A stretch of DNA of 35,038 nucleotides from a bacterium (GCA_030588705.1 JAUUXD010000003.1:1-35038); one strand, 5' to 3'; shown: positions 5,416 through 13,733, counted from the first letter of the stretch. The notes: generated from the sequence alone by a model not told the origin. A program made the numbers and translations.

Positions 5416-7221
5416 ATGGCCACTCCGAAAGAGCCTTTTATTCGTAATGTTGCAATTATCGCTCATGTAGATCACGGGAAAACAACCGTGGTTGATCAAC
5501 TGCTGCGCCAATCTGGCACCGTATTGCGTCAAGATCAGGATCGGGTGATGGATTCCGATTCGATTGAAAAGGAACGCGGTATCACTATTCTGGCAAAAAA
5601 TACCGGTATCAAGTATGGCGGTCACACGATCAATATTGTGGATACGCCGGGTCACGCTGATTTTGGCGGTGAGGTTGAACGAACGCTCCAAATGGTGGAA
5701 GGTTTTTTACTTCTCGTTGATGCGGCTGAAGGAGTGTTGCCTGGTACGCGTTTTGTGCTTCAAAAAGCATTACAGCTTCATCTCAAGCCGATTGTGGTGA
5801 TTAATAAAATTGATCGGAAAGATGCAAGTATTAAAGCAACAGAAGATCAAATTCACGATCTCTTTCTCGATTTGGCTACAGAAGAATCCCATTTAGATTT
5901 TCCTATTTTATACGGCTCCTCAAAGCTTGGGTTTATGACAACCGATCCTGAAGTTCTAACCGATTCATTTATTCCGTTATTTGATGCGATTATCAAATAT
6001 ATTCCGGCGCCAAAACCAAAAATACAGGATCTTCAGCTGCTGATTACTAATCTTGATCACTCTGAATTTTTAGGGCCTATTGCCGTAGGACGTATTTTCA
6101 GTGGTTCATTGCGTGTCGGAGATTCTGTGGTGCTCTGCAAGGATGATACGGTGAGCGCACCAACAAAAATTACGAAAATGTTTATGTTTGCTGGTTTAGA
6201 ACAAGTTGAAGTGCAGGAAGCGCACTATGGCGATATTGTACTGGTGGCAGGCTTTAATACGCAGCCTGAGCTTGGTGCAACGATCTGTGCCGCTGGTAAT
6301 CCGCACCCATACCCGTACACCAAGGTGGATGAGCCAACCCTCTCGATGTATTTCTCCGTGAACAATTCTCCGTTTAATGGCAAGGATGGCAAATTTTTGA
6401 CCTCCCGTCATTTGAAAGAACGGCTTGAACGTGAACTAAAAAAGAATGTTGCCTTGCGGGTGGAACAAACAGATTCACCGGAGGCGTTTAAAGTGTCGGG
6501 CCGTGGTCAGCTGCATTTGGGGATCTTGATTGAAAATATGCGCCGTGAAGGGTTTGAGCTACAAGTTTCTGCTCCTGAAGTAATTTATAAAACGATCGAA
6601 GGGCGCAAACATGAGCCGATTGAATTAGCGATTATCGATGTTCCTCTGCAGCACCAAGGGGTGGTTATGGAAAATTTGGGGCAGCGTAAGGCGGAGCTTA
6701 AAAATATGCTGCCTATTGGTGGCGGCCGTGTGCGTTTAGAATTTGAAGTTCCTTCTCGAACGCTGCTTGGATTCCGTTCACAGTTTTTAACCGAAACGCG
6801 TGGCACGGGGATCATGAATTTGAGTTTCTTGGGATATCAACCCTATAAGGGTGATATGGCTACTCGTAAAAAGGGATCTCTCGTTTCGATGGAGAATGGC
6901 ATTGTCACTGCCTATGCGCTCGATGCGTTGCAGGCGCGCGGTATTCTATTCGTGAAACCAACCGAAAAAGTGTATCAAGGTATGATTATTGGTGAGCATA
7001 GCCGTGATAATGATCTTGATGTGAATCCCTGTAAAACGAAAAAATTAACCAATATGCGTGCATCTGGCTCTGATGATTCAGTGAAGCTGCCGCCAGTCAA
7101 AGAGATGACGCTGGAACCCTGCATGGAATGGATTCGCCCCGATGAGCTGATTGAGGTGACCCCTCATTTCATTCGTCTGCGAAAACGGGTGCTCAACCCA
7201 GTATTCAGAAAACGGGCCTAG
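5416..7221 (+). CDS. typA: Ribosome-associated GTPase TypA/BipA
   Basis: This 601-residue translational GTPase is the normal length for BipA, a factor that binds the ribosome and helps 50S assembly and stress adaptation. The GTPase motifs are complete: AHVDHGKTT (16-24), RGITILAK (54-61), DTPGHADFGGEVER (from 76) and NKID (130-133). Domain II, the EF-G-like III and V modules (GRGQLHLGILIENMRREGFEL and LLGFRSQFLTETRGTG) and the BipA-specific C-terminal part with MRASGSDD and the basic RLRKRVL follow. GGGGG precedes the ATG. It has its own promoter, downstream of a repeated structured element. Confidence 0.97.
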   Translation: MATPKEPFIRNVAIIAHVDHGKTTVVDQLLRQSGTVLRQDQDRVMDSDSIEKERGITILAKNTGIKYGGHTINIVDTPGHADFGGEVERTLQMVEGFLLLVDAAEGVLPGTRFVLQKALQLHLKPIVVINKIDRKDASIKATEDQIHDLFLDLATEESHLDFPILYGSSKLGFMTTDPEVLTDSFIPLFDAIIKYIPAPKPKIQDLQLLITNLDHSEFLGPIAVGRIFSGSLRVGDSVVLCKDDTVSAPTKITKMFMFAGLEQVEVQEAHYGDIVLVAGFNTQPELGATICAAGNPHPYPYTKVDEPTLSMYFSVNNSPFNGKDGKFLTSRHLKERLERELKKNVALRVEQTDSPEAFKVSGRGQLHLGILIENMRREGFELQVSAPEVIYKTIEGRKHEPIELAIIDVPLQHQGVVMENLGQRKAELKNMLPIGGGRVRLEFEVPSRTLLGFRSQFLTETRGTGIMNLSFLGYQPYKGDMATRKKGSLVSMENGIVTAYALDALQARGILFVKPTEKVYQGMIIGEHSRDNDLDVNPCKTKKLTNMRASGSDDSVKLPPVKEMTLEPCMEWIRPDELIEVTPHFIRLRKRVLNPVFRKRA

Positions 7222-7258
7222 GGATTGTTTCAGGTTGAATTCTCAGCAATGCCCCCTT

Positions 7259-7287
7259 TTGCCTAAGTGGCTTTTTTAGCGTAGAAT
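7259..7287 (+). promoter_or_regulatory. Putative promoter of the 7333 gene pair
   Basis: TTGCCT (7259-7264) and TAGAAT (7282-7287) are 17 nt apart, 45 nt before the next gene. Confidence 0.55.
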
Positions 7288-7332
7288 AAGGGATATAGTG
7301 GGAATGATCCCGGTGAATTTAAAGGCTATGGC

Positions 7333-7980
7333 ATGATAAAAAGATATGGATTATTAATCGGTTTGCTGATGGTATGCGCTTCGGCGTTTGCCATGGAACC
7401 AGATGAGGCAGCCCCTGTTGCTGATGCAGAGCAGCCAACTGCATTGAGGCAGCTAGGATCAGCATTACTTTGGCCATTTCGTCCGTTTGAAATAGTGGAT
7501 AAAAATGATGCGGTCCGTCAAAAGTATAAACGTTTAGTTGTGGCCGATTGGCCCAATCTTTCCAAGAAGCCGGAAGGCTATGATGCGTTTGATGAGGAGC
7601 GGAAAGAACTATCTGACTACTCTGCGAATAAGTTGCGAAACATTAAAGCTGGTGAAGATGATGATGGTGTCTTGCCTACGCGAAATCAGATTTTGATTTG
7701 GAAATATGAGTATAGATGTAAGTATGCGCGTTGGATTCCTCAGTTTTTGCATGGGTCTCCGTATAGTTACGTTGCTTCCGGTTTATACTACTGCGCGCTT
7801 GCAGCCGGTGCCGTAAAGGGCGCTCAAAAAATAAGAAAAATATTGAGAGATCGAAAAGATTCTACTTCGTTGAAGAGTGGGGAAGAAGTGAAGCATGCTA
7901 CTGCGCACTCAGATTGTGCGTGGTGCAGAGCTCGACAGAAAGAAATGAATAATAACCATACCGTAGAGGAATCAGTATGA
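7333..7980 (+). CDS. Secreted, membrane-anchored protein with Cys/His tail, unknown
   Basis: I do not recognise this 215-residue protein. It has a signal peptide (MIKRYGLLIGLLMVCASAFA) with cleavage expected before M21-E22, a polar middle with no known domain, one hydrophobic helix at about 143-163, and a basic stretch QKIRKILRDRK. The tail holds H188, H192, C195 and C198 (H-x3-H-x2-C-x2-C), which could bind a metal. The predicted topology is outer N-terminal part and cytosolic tail. The signal peptide resembles that of the 16544 gene. The stop overlaps the next start as ATGA, so the two are co-translated. It is the first of four genes sharing this plan. Confidence 0.75.
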   Translation: MIKRYGLLIGLLMVCASAFAMEPDEAAPVADAEQPTALRQLGSALLWPFRPFEIVDKNDAVRQKYKRLVVADWPNLSKKPEGYDAFDEERKELSDYSANKLRNIKAGEDDDGVLPTRNQILIWKYEYRCKYARWIPQFLHGSPYSYVASGLYYCALAAGAVKGAQKIRKILRDRKDSTSLKSGEEVKHATAHSDCAWCRARQKEMNNNHTVEESV

Positions 7981-8510
7981 ATAACAAAATGAAGATGTTG
8001 GCAATTGTCGCCGTATTAGTGTCATCCGTGGCTCAGGTAGATGCGGGCCGTGGCGTGAGACAAGTTCAGGGGCGTAGAGCGCCGGCTCCTGCGCGTAGAG
8101 CAGCAAGTCCTACTTTAGCGGATGGTGTTAGGGGTTTGGCGTCGGATATCGAAGATGCAGCGAGCGCCGTAGCGGGAGTTGCAAGAAACGAAGCCCATGC
8201 ATCATGGGATTGGAAAGCAGTCAAGAAATTAAACAAGGTGCATCCTTGGTTTCCCGGAACCTATCCATTGAATGAAATAAAAGAAGGGCGTGATACCAAC
8301 TGGATACACCCATCGCTTTGGGAACAAAGTTTTGTGCGTGAGGGTGCTCGTTCAATCCATCCATCAATTCAGCTTGGGTTCACGGTATTGCTCAAATGGT
8401 TGCCTGTAGCATTAATTGTGCGTGGTATCTATAAAGTGGCAACAAAAAAGAAAAAAAAGCATCACAAAAAGCACGATAAAAAAGCTCATCATGTTGCGTT
8501 GAATGCATAG
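7977..8510 (+). CDS. Secreted, membrane-anchored protein with Lys/His-rich tail, unknown
   Basis: The 177-residue protein is unrecognised. A signal peptide (MNNKMKMLAIVAVLVSSVAQVDA) is followed by an Arg/Ala/Pro-rich stretch (24-45), a helical Ala-rich part and a Trp-containing middle (WDWKAVKKL, HPWFPG). One membrane helix lies at about 131-152. The last 25 residues are almost only Lys, His and Ala, a strongly positive and potentially metal-binding tail that should face the cytosol. GAGGAATC lies upstream inside the preceding gene. The opposite charges of tail and outer region fit a type I membrane protein. Confidence 0.75.
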   Translation: MNNKMKMLAIVAVLVSSVAQVDAGRGVRQVQGRRAPAPARRAASPTLADGVRGLASDIEDAASAVAGVARNEAHASWDWKAVKKLNKVHPWFPGTYPLNEIKEGRDTNWIHPSLWEQSFVREGARSIHPSIQLGFTVLLKWLPVALIVRGIYKVATKKKKKHHKKHDKKAHHVALNA

Positions 8511-8543
8511 CGAATTGTGTGTGTGGCGCAAACGATGGAACCC

Positions 8544-8571
8544 TTGTATTCTCCGATATTTTCGGCATACT
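8544..8571 (+). promoter_or_regulatory. Putative promoter of the 8661 gene
   Basis: TTGTAT (8544-8549) and CATACT (8566-8571) are 16 nt apart. The boxes are moderate matches. Confidence 0.35.
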
Positions 8572-8660
8572 AGGACGATAGTGAGTTGAAGCAAAGGAGT
8601 GGAGAAAATGAGCAGAGAAATATATATTTATCAACTTACATAAAACACAGAGGTGTGATT

Positions 8661-9038
8661 ATGAGTAAGAAATTATTCGCATTGTTACTTCTTGCAGCAG
8701 TTGGCTCATCAGTCAATGCAGGAGCAAGATGGAATGGCTTGAAAGAGCGTTGTGCAACAGGTTGGGCATATGCTAAAGATGGCGCTTGGGTTCTCAAGCC
8801 GGCATTACCTATGGATAATAAAGACGGAAAACTTGATTCCCACTTGGCTACTTTCAAATCTGAAAAATTGAAAACGGCTGAAAAGTATAAACGTTTCAAT
8901 CGCTGGATCGGTATTCCTTACAGCGTTGTTTTCACAGCAGGAACTTCTGCAGCAGCATTCTTTGCTGTCAAAGGGATCGCCAAGAAGATCCAAGTCCGCA
9001 GAGCAAAGAAAGCTCTTGCAGATAAAGAACTCGCGTAA
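8661..9038 (+). CDS. Small secreted, membrane-anchored protein, unknown
   Basis: This 125-residue protein starts at ATG 8661, preceded by AGAGGTG; an in-frame upstream start would bury the signal peptide. It has a signal peptide (MSKKLFALLLLAAVGSSVNA), a short polar part with DGAWVLKPAL, one membrane helix at about 84-104, and a basic tail KKIQVRRAKKAL. The tail resembles HIKVRHAKGE of the 15732 protein. DGA-(x)-VLKP-L also occurs in the next gene (DGASDIFQVLKPEL), so the two are probably diverged paralogues. Function unknown; no enzymatic motif is visible. Confidence 0.75.
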   Translation: MSKKLFALLLLAAVGSSVNAGARWNGLKERCATGWAYAKDGAWVLKPALPMDNKDGKLDSHLATFKSEKLKTAEKYKRFNRWIGIPYSVVFTAGTSAAAFFAVKGIAKKIQVRRAKKALADKELA

Positions 9039-9070
9039 GTAACATTGCGTGATTTGCAATAGAAAATAGG

Positions 9071-9098
9071 GAAGGCGCTTGCATTGGTGAGCGCCTTC
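9071..9098 (+). terminator. Hairpin after the 8661 gene
   Basis: GAAGGCGCT (9071-9079) pairs with AGCGCCTTC (9090-9098). The T-run after it is weak, so it may be a terminator or an mRNA end stabiliser. Confidence 0.5.
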
Positions 9099-9193
9099 TT
9101 CGCTAAAGGGGCAGCACCGCTCGAGTGATGAAAGCAACTCGGGAATATGAGGGAGCATGATACGTGAATAGGTATAACATGAGGGGTATGACT

Positions 9194-10018
9194 ATGAATA
9201 AAAAACTTTTTTCTGTACTAATTCTGCTTTTTTTTGTGGCACAACCGGCCCATGCCTATTGCGGCTGGGTGGCGCGTTCAGCGAGGTTCGTTGCCGATGG
9301 AGCATCTGATATTTTTCAAGTTCTCAAGCCTGAACTGCGCACGGAGAGCAAGCTCGTTCCTGAATATAAAAAAGGCGAGAATGGCCAACCAGGGAAATTC
9401 GAACATGCTCATCAGGTGAAAAAAGTTGGGGAGAAGAAAGAATCTTGGGTGGTGGAGTTTTCTGATCTCGAGAAAGCAGTAGAAGCAATGGTGGATGATG
9501 AAGAAAACAAGGAAGAGTATCAATCACGCTTGCGGGTATTTAAAGAAGCTAAACGGGCTGGAAAAGCTAAAAAGGCGCTGGGCCCCTTTGATTTTGGTAA
9601 TATGCTCTACGTTGTTGATCTGAATGGTGCGGTATTTTGTTTGAACGAAGTCGGTGACGGGCTACGTGAAGCTGATCCAGGACTGCAGTCCTTAGGCCCT
9701 ATTGGCAATGGTCCTCCTGTATTTGTTCTGCATACTTGTTCAAAGTTTCTCGAAAAAATTAAGTTCGTTACCTACGAAGAGCAAACTAACGCAAAGCAAG
9801 ACGCTATGCGCTTTGGCTTTCTTAAATCATTGCGCGGTTTTAAGCGCGATACCAAGTTATTGGGTTGCTACGTTTTCATGAAACCCTATGCGCTTGCGTG
9901 TGCTGCCGGATTAACGTTCGGTGCCTATAAGCTATATGAGAAGCTTGAGATCTATGAAAAGTTCTTGAAGCCAAATACGCATGGCCTTAAAGAGGATGAG
10001 CTAGATTCATCCCTTTAA
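9194..10018 (+). CDS. Secreted, membrane-anchored protein, unknown
   Basis: The best start is ATG 9194, seven bases after GAGGGG; upstream GTG and ATG codons in frame are less well placed. The 274-residue product has a signal peptide (MNKKLFSVLILLFFVAQPAHA), a region related to the 8661 protein (FVADGASDIFQVLKPEL), a charged middle (50-130), a beta-prone part (136-200) and a membrane helix at about 231-255. The tail is mixed-charge rather than basic and ends DELDSSL. It is the largest of the four neighbouring secreted proteins. Its last 12 bases overlap the convergent rpe gene. Confidence 0.75.
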   Translation: MNKKLFSVLILLFFVAQPAHAYCGWVARSARFVADGASDIFQVLKPELRTESKLVPEYKKGENGQPGKFEHAHQVKKVGEKKESWVVEFSDLEKAVEAMVDDEENKEEYQSRLRVFKEAKRAGKAKKALGPFDFGNMLYVVDLNGAVFCLNEVGDGLREADPGLQSLGPIGNGPPVFVLHTCSKFLEKIKFVTYEEQTNAKQDAMRFGFLKSLRGFKRDTKLLGCYVFMKPYALACAAGLTFGAYKLYEKLEIYEKFLKPNTHGLKEDELDSSL

Positions 10019-10648
10019 TCGTTTCAACGCTGCGATTGGATCCCCTTGATCAAAGATAGCGGATGCAATAGCAAAATCCTGTGCACCTTCTTGGGAAAGC
10101 ATCTCGATATTCTCCCCGCTGATCCCTCCATCCATGCCGACTACAAATGGCAATTGCTTTTCATTACGATGAGCGACCAATTTTTTGAGTGCGTCCACCG
10201 CGGAGGGCAAAAAACATTGACCAGAAAAGCCAGGCTCCACCGACATGATTAAAACTTGATCGATCATATGGAGGATAGGAAAGAGTTCACTAACGTCCGT
10301 TTTTGGTTTGATTGCGATGCTCGGCTGCCAATTATTTTCCTTTATTCGTTTTATGATGCCCTCGATATTTTTTGTTGATTCAAAATGAAATGAAAAAATT
10401 GTTTGATCGGGAAGCTGGAGCGTATCACACCAATTCTCTGGATCATCAACCATGAGATGTACCCACAGTTGCTTATTGGTTGCTTTGCTGATGGCGTTTA
10501 CGGTGCCGGCGCCAAACGTGAGGTTGGGTACAAAATGGTTATCCATAATATCAAGGTGAAACCCGTCGCAGTATGGTTCTAGTTGTTTGATTTCTGCTTC
10601 GAGGCGCAAAAGATTGGCCGATATAAGTGAGGGATATATTCGTATCAT
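10007..10648 (-). CDS. rpe: Ribulose-phosphate 3-epimerase
   Basis: This 213-residue TIM-barrel enzyme interconverts ribulose-5-phosphate and xylulose-5-phosphate in the pentose phosphate pathway. Family motifs are in order: IYPSLISANL, HLDIMDNHFVPNLTFG with metal-binding His and catalytic Asp, HLMVDDPE, MSVEPGFSGQCF (flexible active-site loop) and VGMDGGI with the second catalytic Asp. The start is ATG 10648 because AAGGATG precedes it and the conserved N-terminus begins there; the frame stays open upstream into repeat DNA. It overlaps the convergent 9194 gene by 12 nt. Confidence 0.95.
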   Translation of the reverse strand: MIRIYPSLISANLLRLEAEIKQLEPYCDGFHLDIMDNHFVPNLTFGAGTVNAISKATNKQLWVHLMVDDPENWCDTLQLPDQTIFSFHFESTKNIEGIIKRIKENNWQPSIAIKPKTDVSELFPILHMIDQVLIMSVEPGFSGQCFLPSAVDALKKLVAHRNEKQLPFVVGMDGGISGENIEMLSQEGAQDFAIASAIFDQGDPIAALKRLKG

Positions 10649-10699
10649 GGTGGTACATCCTTTTAATTCTTCATGGTAAAATTGCCTGTTTTTGCTATC

Positions 10700-10705
10700 A
10701 TTATA
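10700..10705 (-). promoter_or_regulatory. Putative -10 box for rpe
   Basis: A perfect TATAAT reads on the minus strand here, about 50 nt before the rpe start. No convincing -35 box is seen at 17 nt. Confidence 0.4.
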
Positions 10706-10726
10706 CACATGTTTTAAATCTGATCC

Positions 10727-10765
10727 TACTTCGCTTATCCGGGCCTCCCGGTTCGGCAAGCTTCG
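10727..10765. repeat. Dispersed repeat copy upstream of rpe
   Basis: This stretch matches, inverted, the repeat at 32790-32828 beside tRNA-Ser with only a few differences: TACTTCGCTTATCCGGGCCT, then CCGG-TCGGCAAGCTTCG. It lies between the divergent rpe and VOC genes. Confidence 0.7.
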
Positions 10766-10797
10766 AAGGACATGGCAAGTAAGCAAGGAATTAGATA

Positions 10798-11247
10798 ATG
10801 ATTACGAAATTGGGAATGGTTATTTTATTGGAGCATGATTTGGAAGCGGCGGTTACGTTCTATAAAAAAATAGGATTAAAACCGATCTTTCATATCAAAG
10901 ATTCATGGGCGGAATTTGCAATCGGGCCGGTAAAATTAGGGTTGTGCCCTACGAAACAAAAGCCAACCGATCGTATTACGGGCATTGTGTTGGAGCTGGA
11001 GGATGTGCGGAACTTTTATGAAACATTCAAGGATGTAATCCTATTCAAATCGGAACCGCAGGAAAAAGTTCATGGGATCATGGTGAGCATGCAGGATCCA
11101 GGGGGCAATATTGTCGACCTCTATCAGCCAACTCCTGAGCGAGTGCAAGAGCTGGTGAAAGAAGTGGTCGATAAAGACCAAAAAACGAGCGGAGGTTGCT
11201 GCGCAAAAGAGAGCTGCGGGTGCCAAACCAAAAAAGCGGATGCTTAA
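10798..11247 (+). CDS. VOC (glyoxalase/dioxygenase-fold) protein with Cys-rich tail
   Basis: The 149-residue protein has one vicinal-oxygen-chelate domain (about 1-122): LEHDLEAAVTFYKKIGLKP opens the fold, WAEFAIG and KLGLCP are strands, and MQDPGGNIVDLYQP is the typical C-terminal motif. VOC proteins bind a divalent metal in glyoxalases, dioxygenases and resistance proteins; the substrate cannot be read here. After a helix (122-136) it ends in GGCCAKESCGCQTKK, with four Cys in nine residues, a likely metal or redox site added to the fold. CAAGGAATTAG precedes the ATG. Confidence 0.85.
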   Translation: MITKLGMVILLEHDLEAAVTFYKKIGLKPIFHIKDSWAEFAIGPVKLGLCPTKQKPTDRITGIVLELEDVRNFYETFKDVILFKSEPQEKVHGIMVSMQDPGGNIVDLYQPTPERVQELVKEVVDKDQKTSGGCCAKESCGCQTKKADA

Positions 11248-11447
11248 ATCGAGGGGGAACTCTTAAGCGCCGGTCTTTTTAGGATCAAAGTTTACCGATA
11301 GTAACGAAAAGATGATGCGACATGATGGTAGCAATCGCTCGCATTCTGGATAATTGTTTTTTATCCTTATAAAACAGTGATAATGAAGAAGCGCCTTCGT
11401 GATCGGGGCATATAAAATCTTAGTCTAGTCCTATCAGATAAAATGGG

Positions 11448-11475
11448 TTGAGGTTTTAATATTTTTGCCTATACT
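11448..11475 (+). promoter_or_regulatory. Putative groESL promoter
   Basis: TTGAGG (11448-11453) and TATACT (11470-11475) are 16 nt apart, leaving a leader of about 100 nt that contains a repeat palindrome. Confidence 0.5.
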
Positions 11476-11484
11476 TGGTGAGTA

Positions 11485-11530
11485 GCGTTCGCGAAGCGCC
11501 CTTCGGAGCTTTAGCGAAGTAGGGTGGCCC
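11485..11530. repeat. Dispersed repeat copy in the groES leader
   Basis: GTTCGCGAAGCGCCCTTCGG and AGCTTTAGCGAAGTAGGG belong to the same TACTTCGC-type mosaic seen beside both tRNAs. If transcribed, it could fold in the groES 5' leader. Confidence 0.5.
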
Positions 11531-11578
11531 TTTTTAGGGTCTATTATAAGACGATATTATTTAATGAAAGGGTACACG

Positions 11579-11866
11579 ATGATGGAAAAAATTAAGCCAC
11601 TTGGCGACCGGCTGTTGGTCAAGCGAGTGGAGCAAGAGGAAACTACCACGTCGGGAATTATCATTCCTGATAGTGCAAAAGAGAAAGCGCAGATTGGTGC
11701 GGTGATTGCCGTGGGTGCTGGACGCCGTAATAATGACGGCAAGCTGATCCCGATGGCAGTGAAAGTGGGCGATAAGGTTTACTTCGGCAAATATGCTGGT
11801 ACTGAAGCCGGCGATGATTACCTTATTGTAAAAGAAGATGAAATTTTAGGACTGTTGGAACTGTAG
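11579..11866 (+). CDS. groES: Co-chaperonin GroES
   Basis: This 95-residue protein is the lid of the GroEL chamber. [20 protein letters not shown] opens the fold, [11 protein letters not shown] is the mobile loop that binds GroEL, and [14 protein letters not shown] plus [14 protein letters not shown] close it. ATG 11579 is preferred over the in-frame ATG 11564 because AAAGGG lies at the right distance; ATG 11582 is equally possible. groEL follows after 11 nt in the usual groESL operon. Confidence 0.97.
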   Translation: MMEKIKPLGDRLLVKRVEQEETTTSGIIIPDSAKEKAQIGAVIAVGAGRRNNDGKLIPMAVKVGDKVYFGKYAGTEAGDDYLIVKEDEILGLLEL

Positions 11867-11877
11867 GAGATTTTTCC

Positions 11878-13527
11878 ATGGCATCAAAGAAGATTATTTT
11901 TGGCTCATATTCGCGAGAACGCATTCGCAAAGGAATTGATACCTTAGCGGATACCGTTAAAATTACCCTCGGTCCCCGGGGGCGTAACGTGGCATTTGAG
12001 CGCTCATTTGGCTCTCCATTGGTCACCAAGGATGGGGTAACAGTAGCTAAAGAGATTGAACTTGAAGATAGATTCGAAAACATGGGCGCACAGATGGTGC
12101 GTGAAGTAGCAAGCAAAACAGCTGACGTGGCTGGTGATGGAACCACCACGGCAACGGTGCTTGCCCAAGCGATTTACCGTGAAGGGAATAAGCAGGTTAC
12201 TGCTGGTGCGAATCCGATTGAATTAAAGCGGGGCATTGATAAAGCGGTTATGGTTGTGGTTGATGAGATCAAAAAAAATTCAAAAGCGGTTGATAGCAAG
12301 AAAGAAATTGAGCAGGTTGCAATGATCTCTGCCAACTCGGATGCGTCGATCGGTACTCTTATTGCCGAAGCAATGGAACGCGTGGGGCGCGATGGCGTGA
12401 TCACTGTGGAAGAGGCAAAAGGGATGCAGGATGAGCTGGATATCGTTGAAGGTATGCAGTTTGATCGTGGATATCTCTCTCCCTATTTTGTAACGAATGC
12501 AGAAAAGATGGAGACGATGCTTGAAAATCCATCCATCTTAATCGTTGAGAAAAAGATTAGCAGCATGAAATCGATGTTGCCGGTTCTTGAACAGGTTGCC
12601 AAAGGGGGCCGTCCATTATTGATTATTGCCGAAGATGTTGAAGGTGAAGCGCTCGCCACATTGGTGGTGAATAAACTACGTGGCACGTTGAATGTGGCTG
12701 CGGTGAAGGCACCTGGCTTTGGTGATCGCCGCAAAGCAATGCTTGAAGATATTGCGGTGCTAACCGGCGGTAAGATGATCACCGAAGATATTGGCGTAAA
12801 GCTTGATAACGTAATGCTTGAGGATCTTGGTACTGCTAAGCGAGTGATGGTAACGAAAGATACTTGCACGATTGTGGAAGGATGCGGGGCTCCTGAAACC
12901 ATTAAGGGGCGCGTGCAGCAGATTCGCATGCAAATTGAAAACAGCACCTCTGATTACGACACAGAAAAGATGCAGGAACGGCTTGCCAAGCTTGCCGGCG
13001 GTGTTGCGGTGATTCGTGTGGGTGCTGCTACAGAAACAGAAATGAAAGAAAAGAAAGATCGTATCGAAGATGCACTTCATGCAACGCGCGCTGCCGTGGA
13101 AGAAGGCATTGTTGCCGGTGGTGGCGTAGTCCTTTTGCGTGCACAAAAGGCGCTTAACGATATGAAATTTGAAAGTAGTGAGCAGCGTGGTGGTGCACAG
13201 ATTGTGAAAAAAGCTCTTGAAGAGCCGCTTCGCATTATTGTGCACAATGCAGGATTTGATGCATCAGTGATTATCAACAAGCTGAAAGCAGAATCGGGCA
13301 ATAGGGGCTTTGATGCCAAAACGGGCGAGTATGTGGATATGTTTGAAGCCGGTATTATCGATCCGGCCAAAGTAGCCCGTTCAGCGATCCAGAACGCAGC
13401 ATCAATCGCAGGCCTTATGCTCACGACGGAAGCCACGATTACTGATATTGCCGAGAAGAAAGATGCCCCAACGGCCCCTATGGGCGGCATGGGAGGTATG
13501 GGCGGCGGTATGCCAGGAATGTACTAA
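11878..13527 (+). CDS. groEL: Chaperonin GroEL
   Basis: The 549-residue protein is the ring chaperonin that folds proteins in its chamber with [11 protein letters not shown] (31-38) and [13 protein letters not shown] (84-96) bind [16 protein letters not shown] and the C-terminal [14 protein letters not shown] tail are standard. Length is normal. AGGAGA precedes the ATG. A second copy of the tail codons (ATGCCAGG-ATGTACTAA) lies at 13581-13597 after the stop in another frame. A strong terminator follows. Confidence 0.98.
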   Translation: MASKKIIFGSYSRERIRKGIDTLADTVKITLGPRGRNVAFERSFGSPLVTKDGVTVAKEIELEDRFENMGAQMVREVASKTADVAGDGTTTATVLAQAIYREGNKQVTAGANPIELKRGIDKAVMVVVDEIKKNSKAVDSKKEIEQVAMISANSDASIGTLIAEAMERVGRDGVITVEEAKGMQDELDIVEGMQFDRGYLSPYFVTNAEKMETMLENPSILIVEKKISSMKSMLPVLEQVAKGGRPLLIIAEDVEGEALATLVVNKLRGTLNVAAVKAPGFGDRRKAMLEDIAVLTGGKMITEDIGVKLDNVMLEDLGTAKRVMVTKDTCTIVEGCGAPETIKGRVQQIRMQIENSTSDYDTEKMQERLAKLAGGVAVIRVGAATETEMKEKKDRIEDALHATRAAVEEGIVAGGGVVLLRAQKALNDMKFESSEQRGGAQIVKKALEEPLRIIVHNAGFDASVIINKLKAESGNRGFDAKTGEYVDMFEAGIIDPAKVARSAIQNAASIAGLMLTTEATITDIAEKKDAPTAPMGGMGGMGGGMPGMY

Positions 13528-13617
13528 GCAGTTCTAGCGGCGTCAGCCAGAAGAAGCTCCCATAGGGAGCGAAGACTGGAATGCCAGGTATGTACTAAAT
13601 AGAAAACAACGCCAAAT

Positions 13618-13650
13618 GAGCCCCCAGCATAAGCCGGGGGCTCTTGCTTT
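13618..13650 (+). terminator. Intrinsic terminator of groESL
   Basis: GAGCCCCC (13618-13625) pairs with GGGGGCTC (13636-13643), followed by TTGCTTTTT. The T-rich tail is also the -35 region of the next gene. Confidence 0.88.
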
Positions 13651-13671
13651 TTATGCCCAAAACGCTATGCT
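13644..13671 (+). promoter_or_regulatory. Putative promoter of the 13734 gene
   Basis: TTGCTT (13644-13649) and TATGCT (13666-13671) are 16 nt apart. The -35 box sits inside the groEL terminator tail. Confidence 0.45.
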
Positions 13672-13733
13672 AAAAGGGAATCTGAGCGGTGTGAGGCAGT
13701 GCATATAATACAACAAATTACTAGAGGATACTT

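Larger units (their letters stand above)
11248..11578 (+). other. Intergenic region before groES
   Basis: No gene is seen in these 331 bases. They contain a weak hairpin GGATAA/TTATCC at 11348-11366 that may end the VOC transcript, the groES promoter (11448-11475) and a repeat copy with GCGAAGTA at 11513-11520. I looked for the CIRCE operator TTAGCACTC-N9-GAGTGCTAA and did not find it. Confidence 0.6.

Noticed and set aside
11400-11578. CIRCE heat-shock operator upstream of groES
   Set aside because: No TTAGCACTC-N9-GAGTGCTAA or close relative is present.
12483-13490. Long minus-strand frames opposite groEL
   Set aside because: They are shadows of the strong codon pattern of groEL, with no ribosome sites and no recognisable products.
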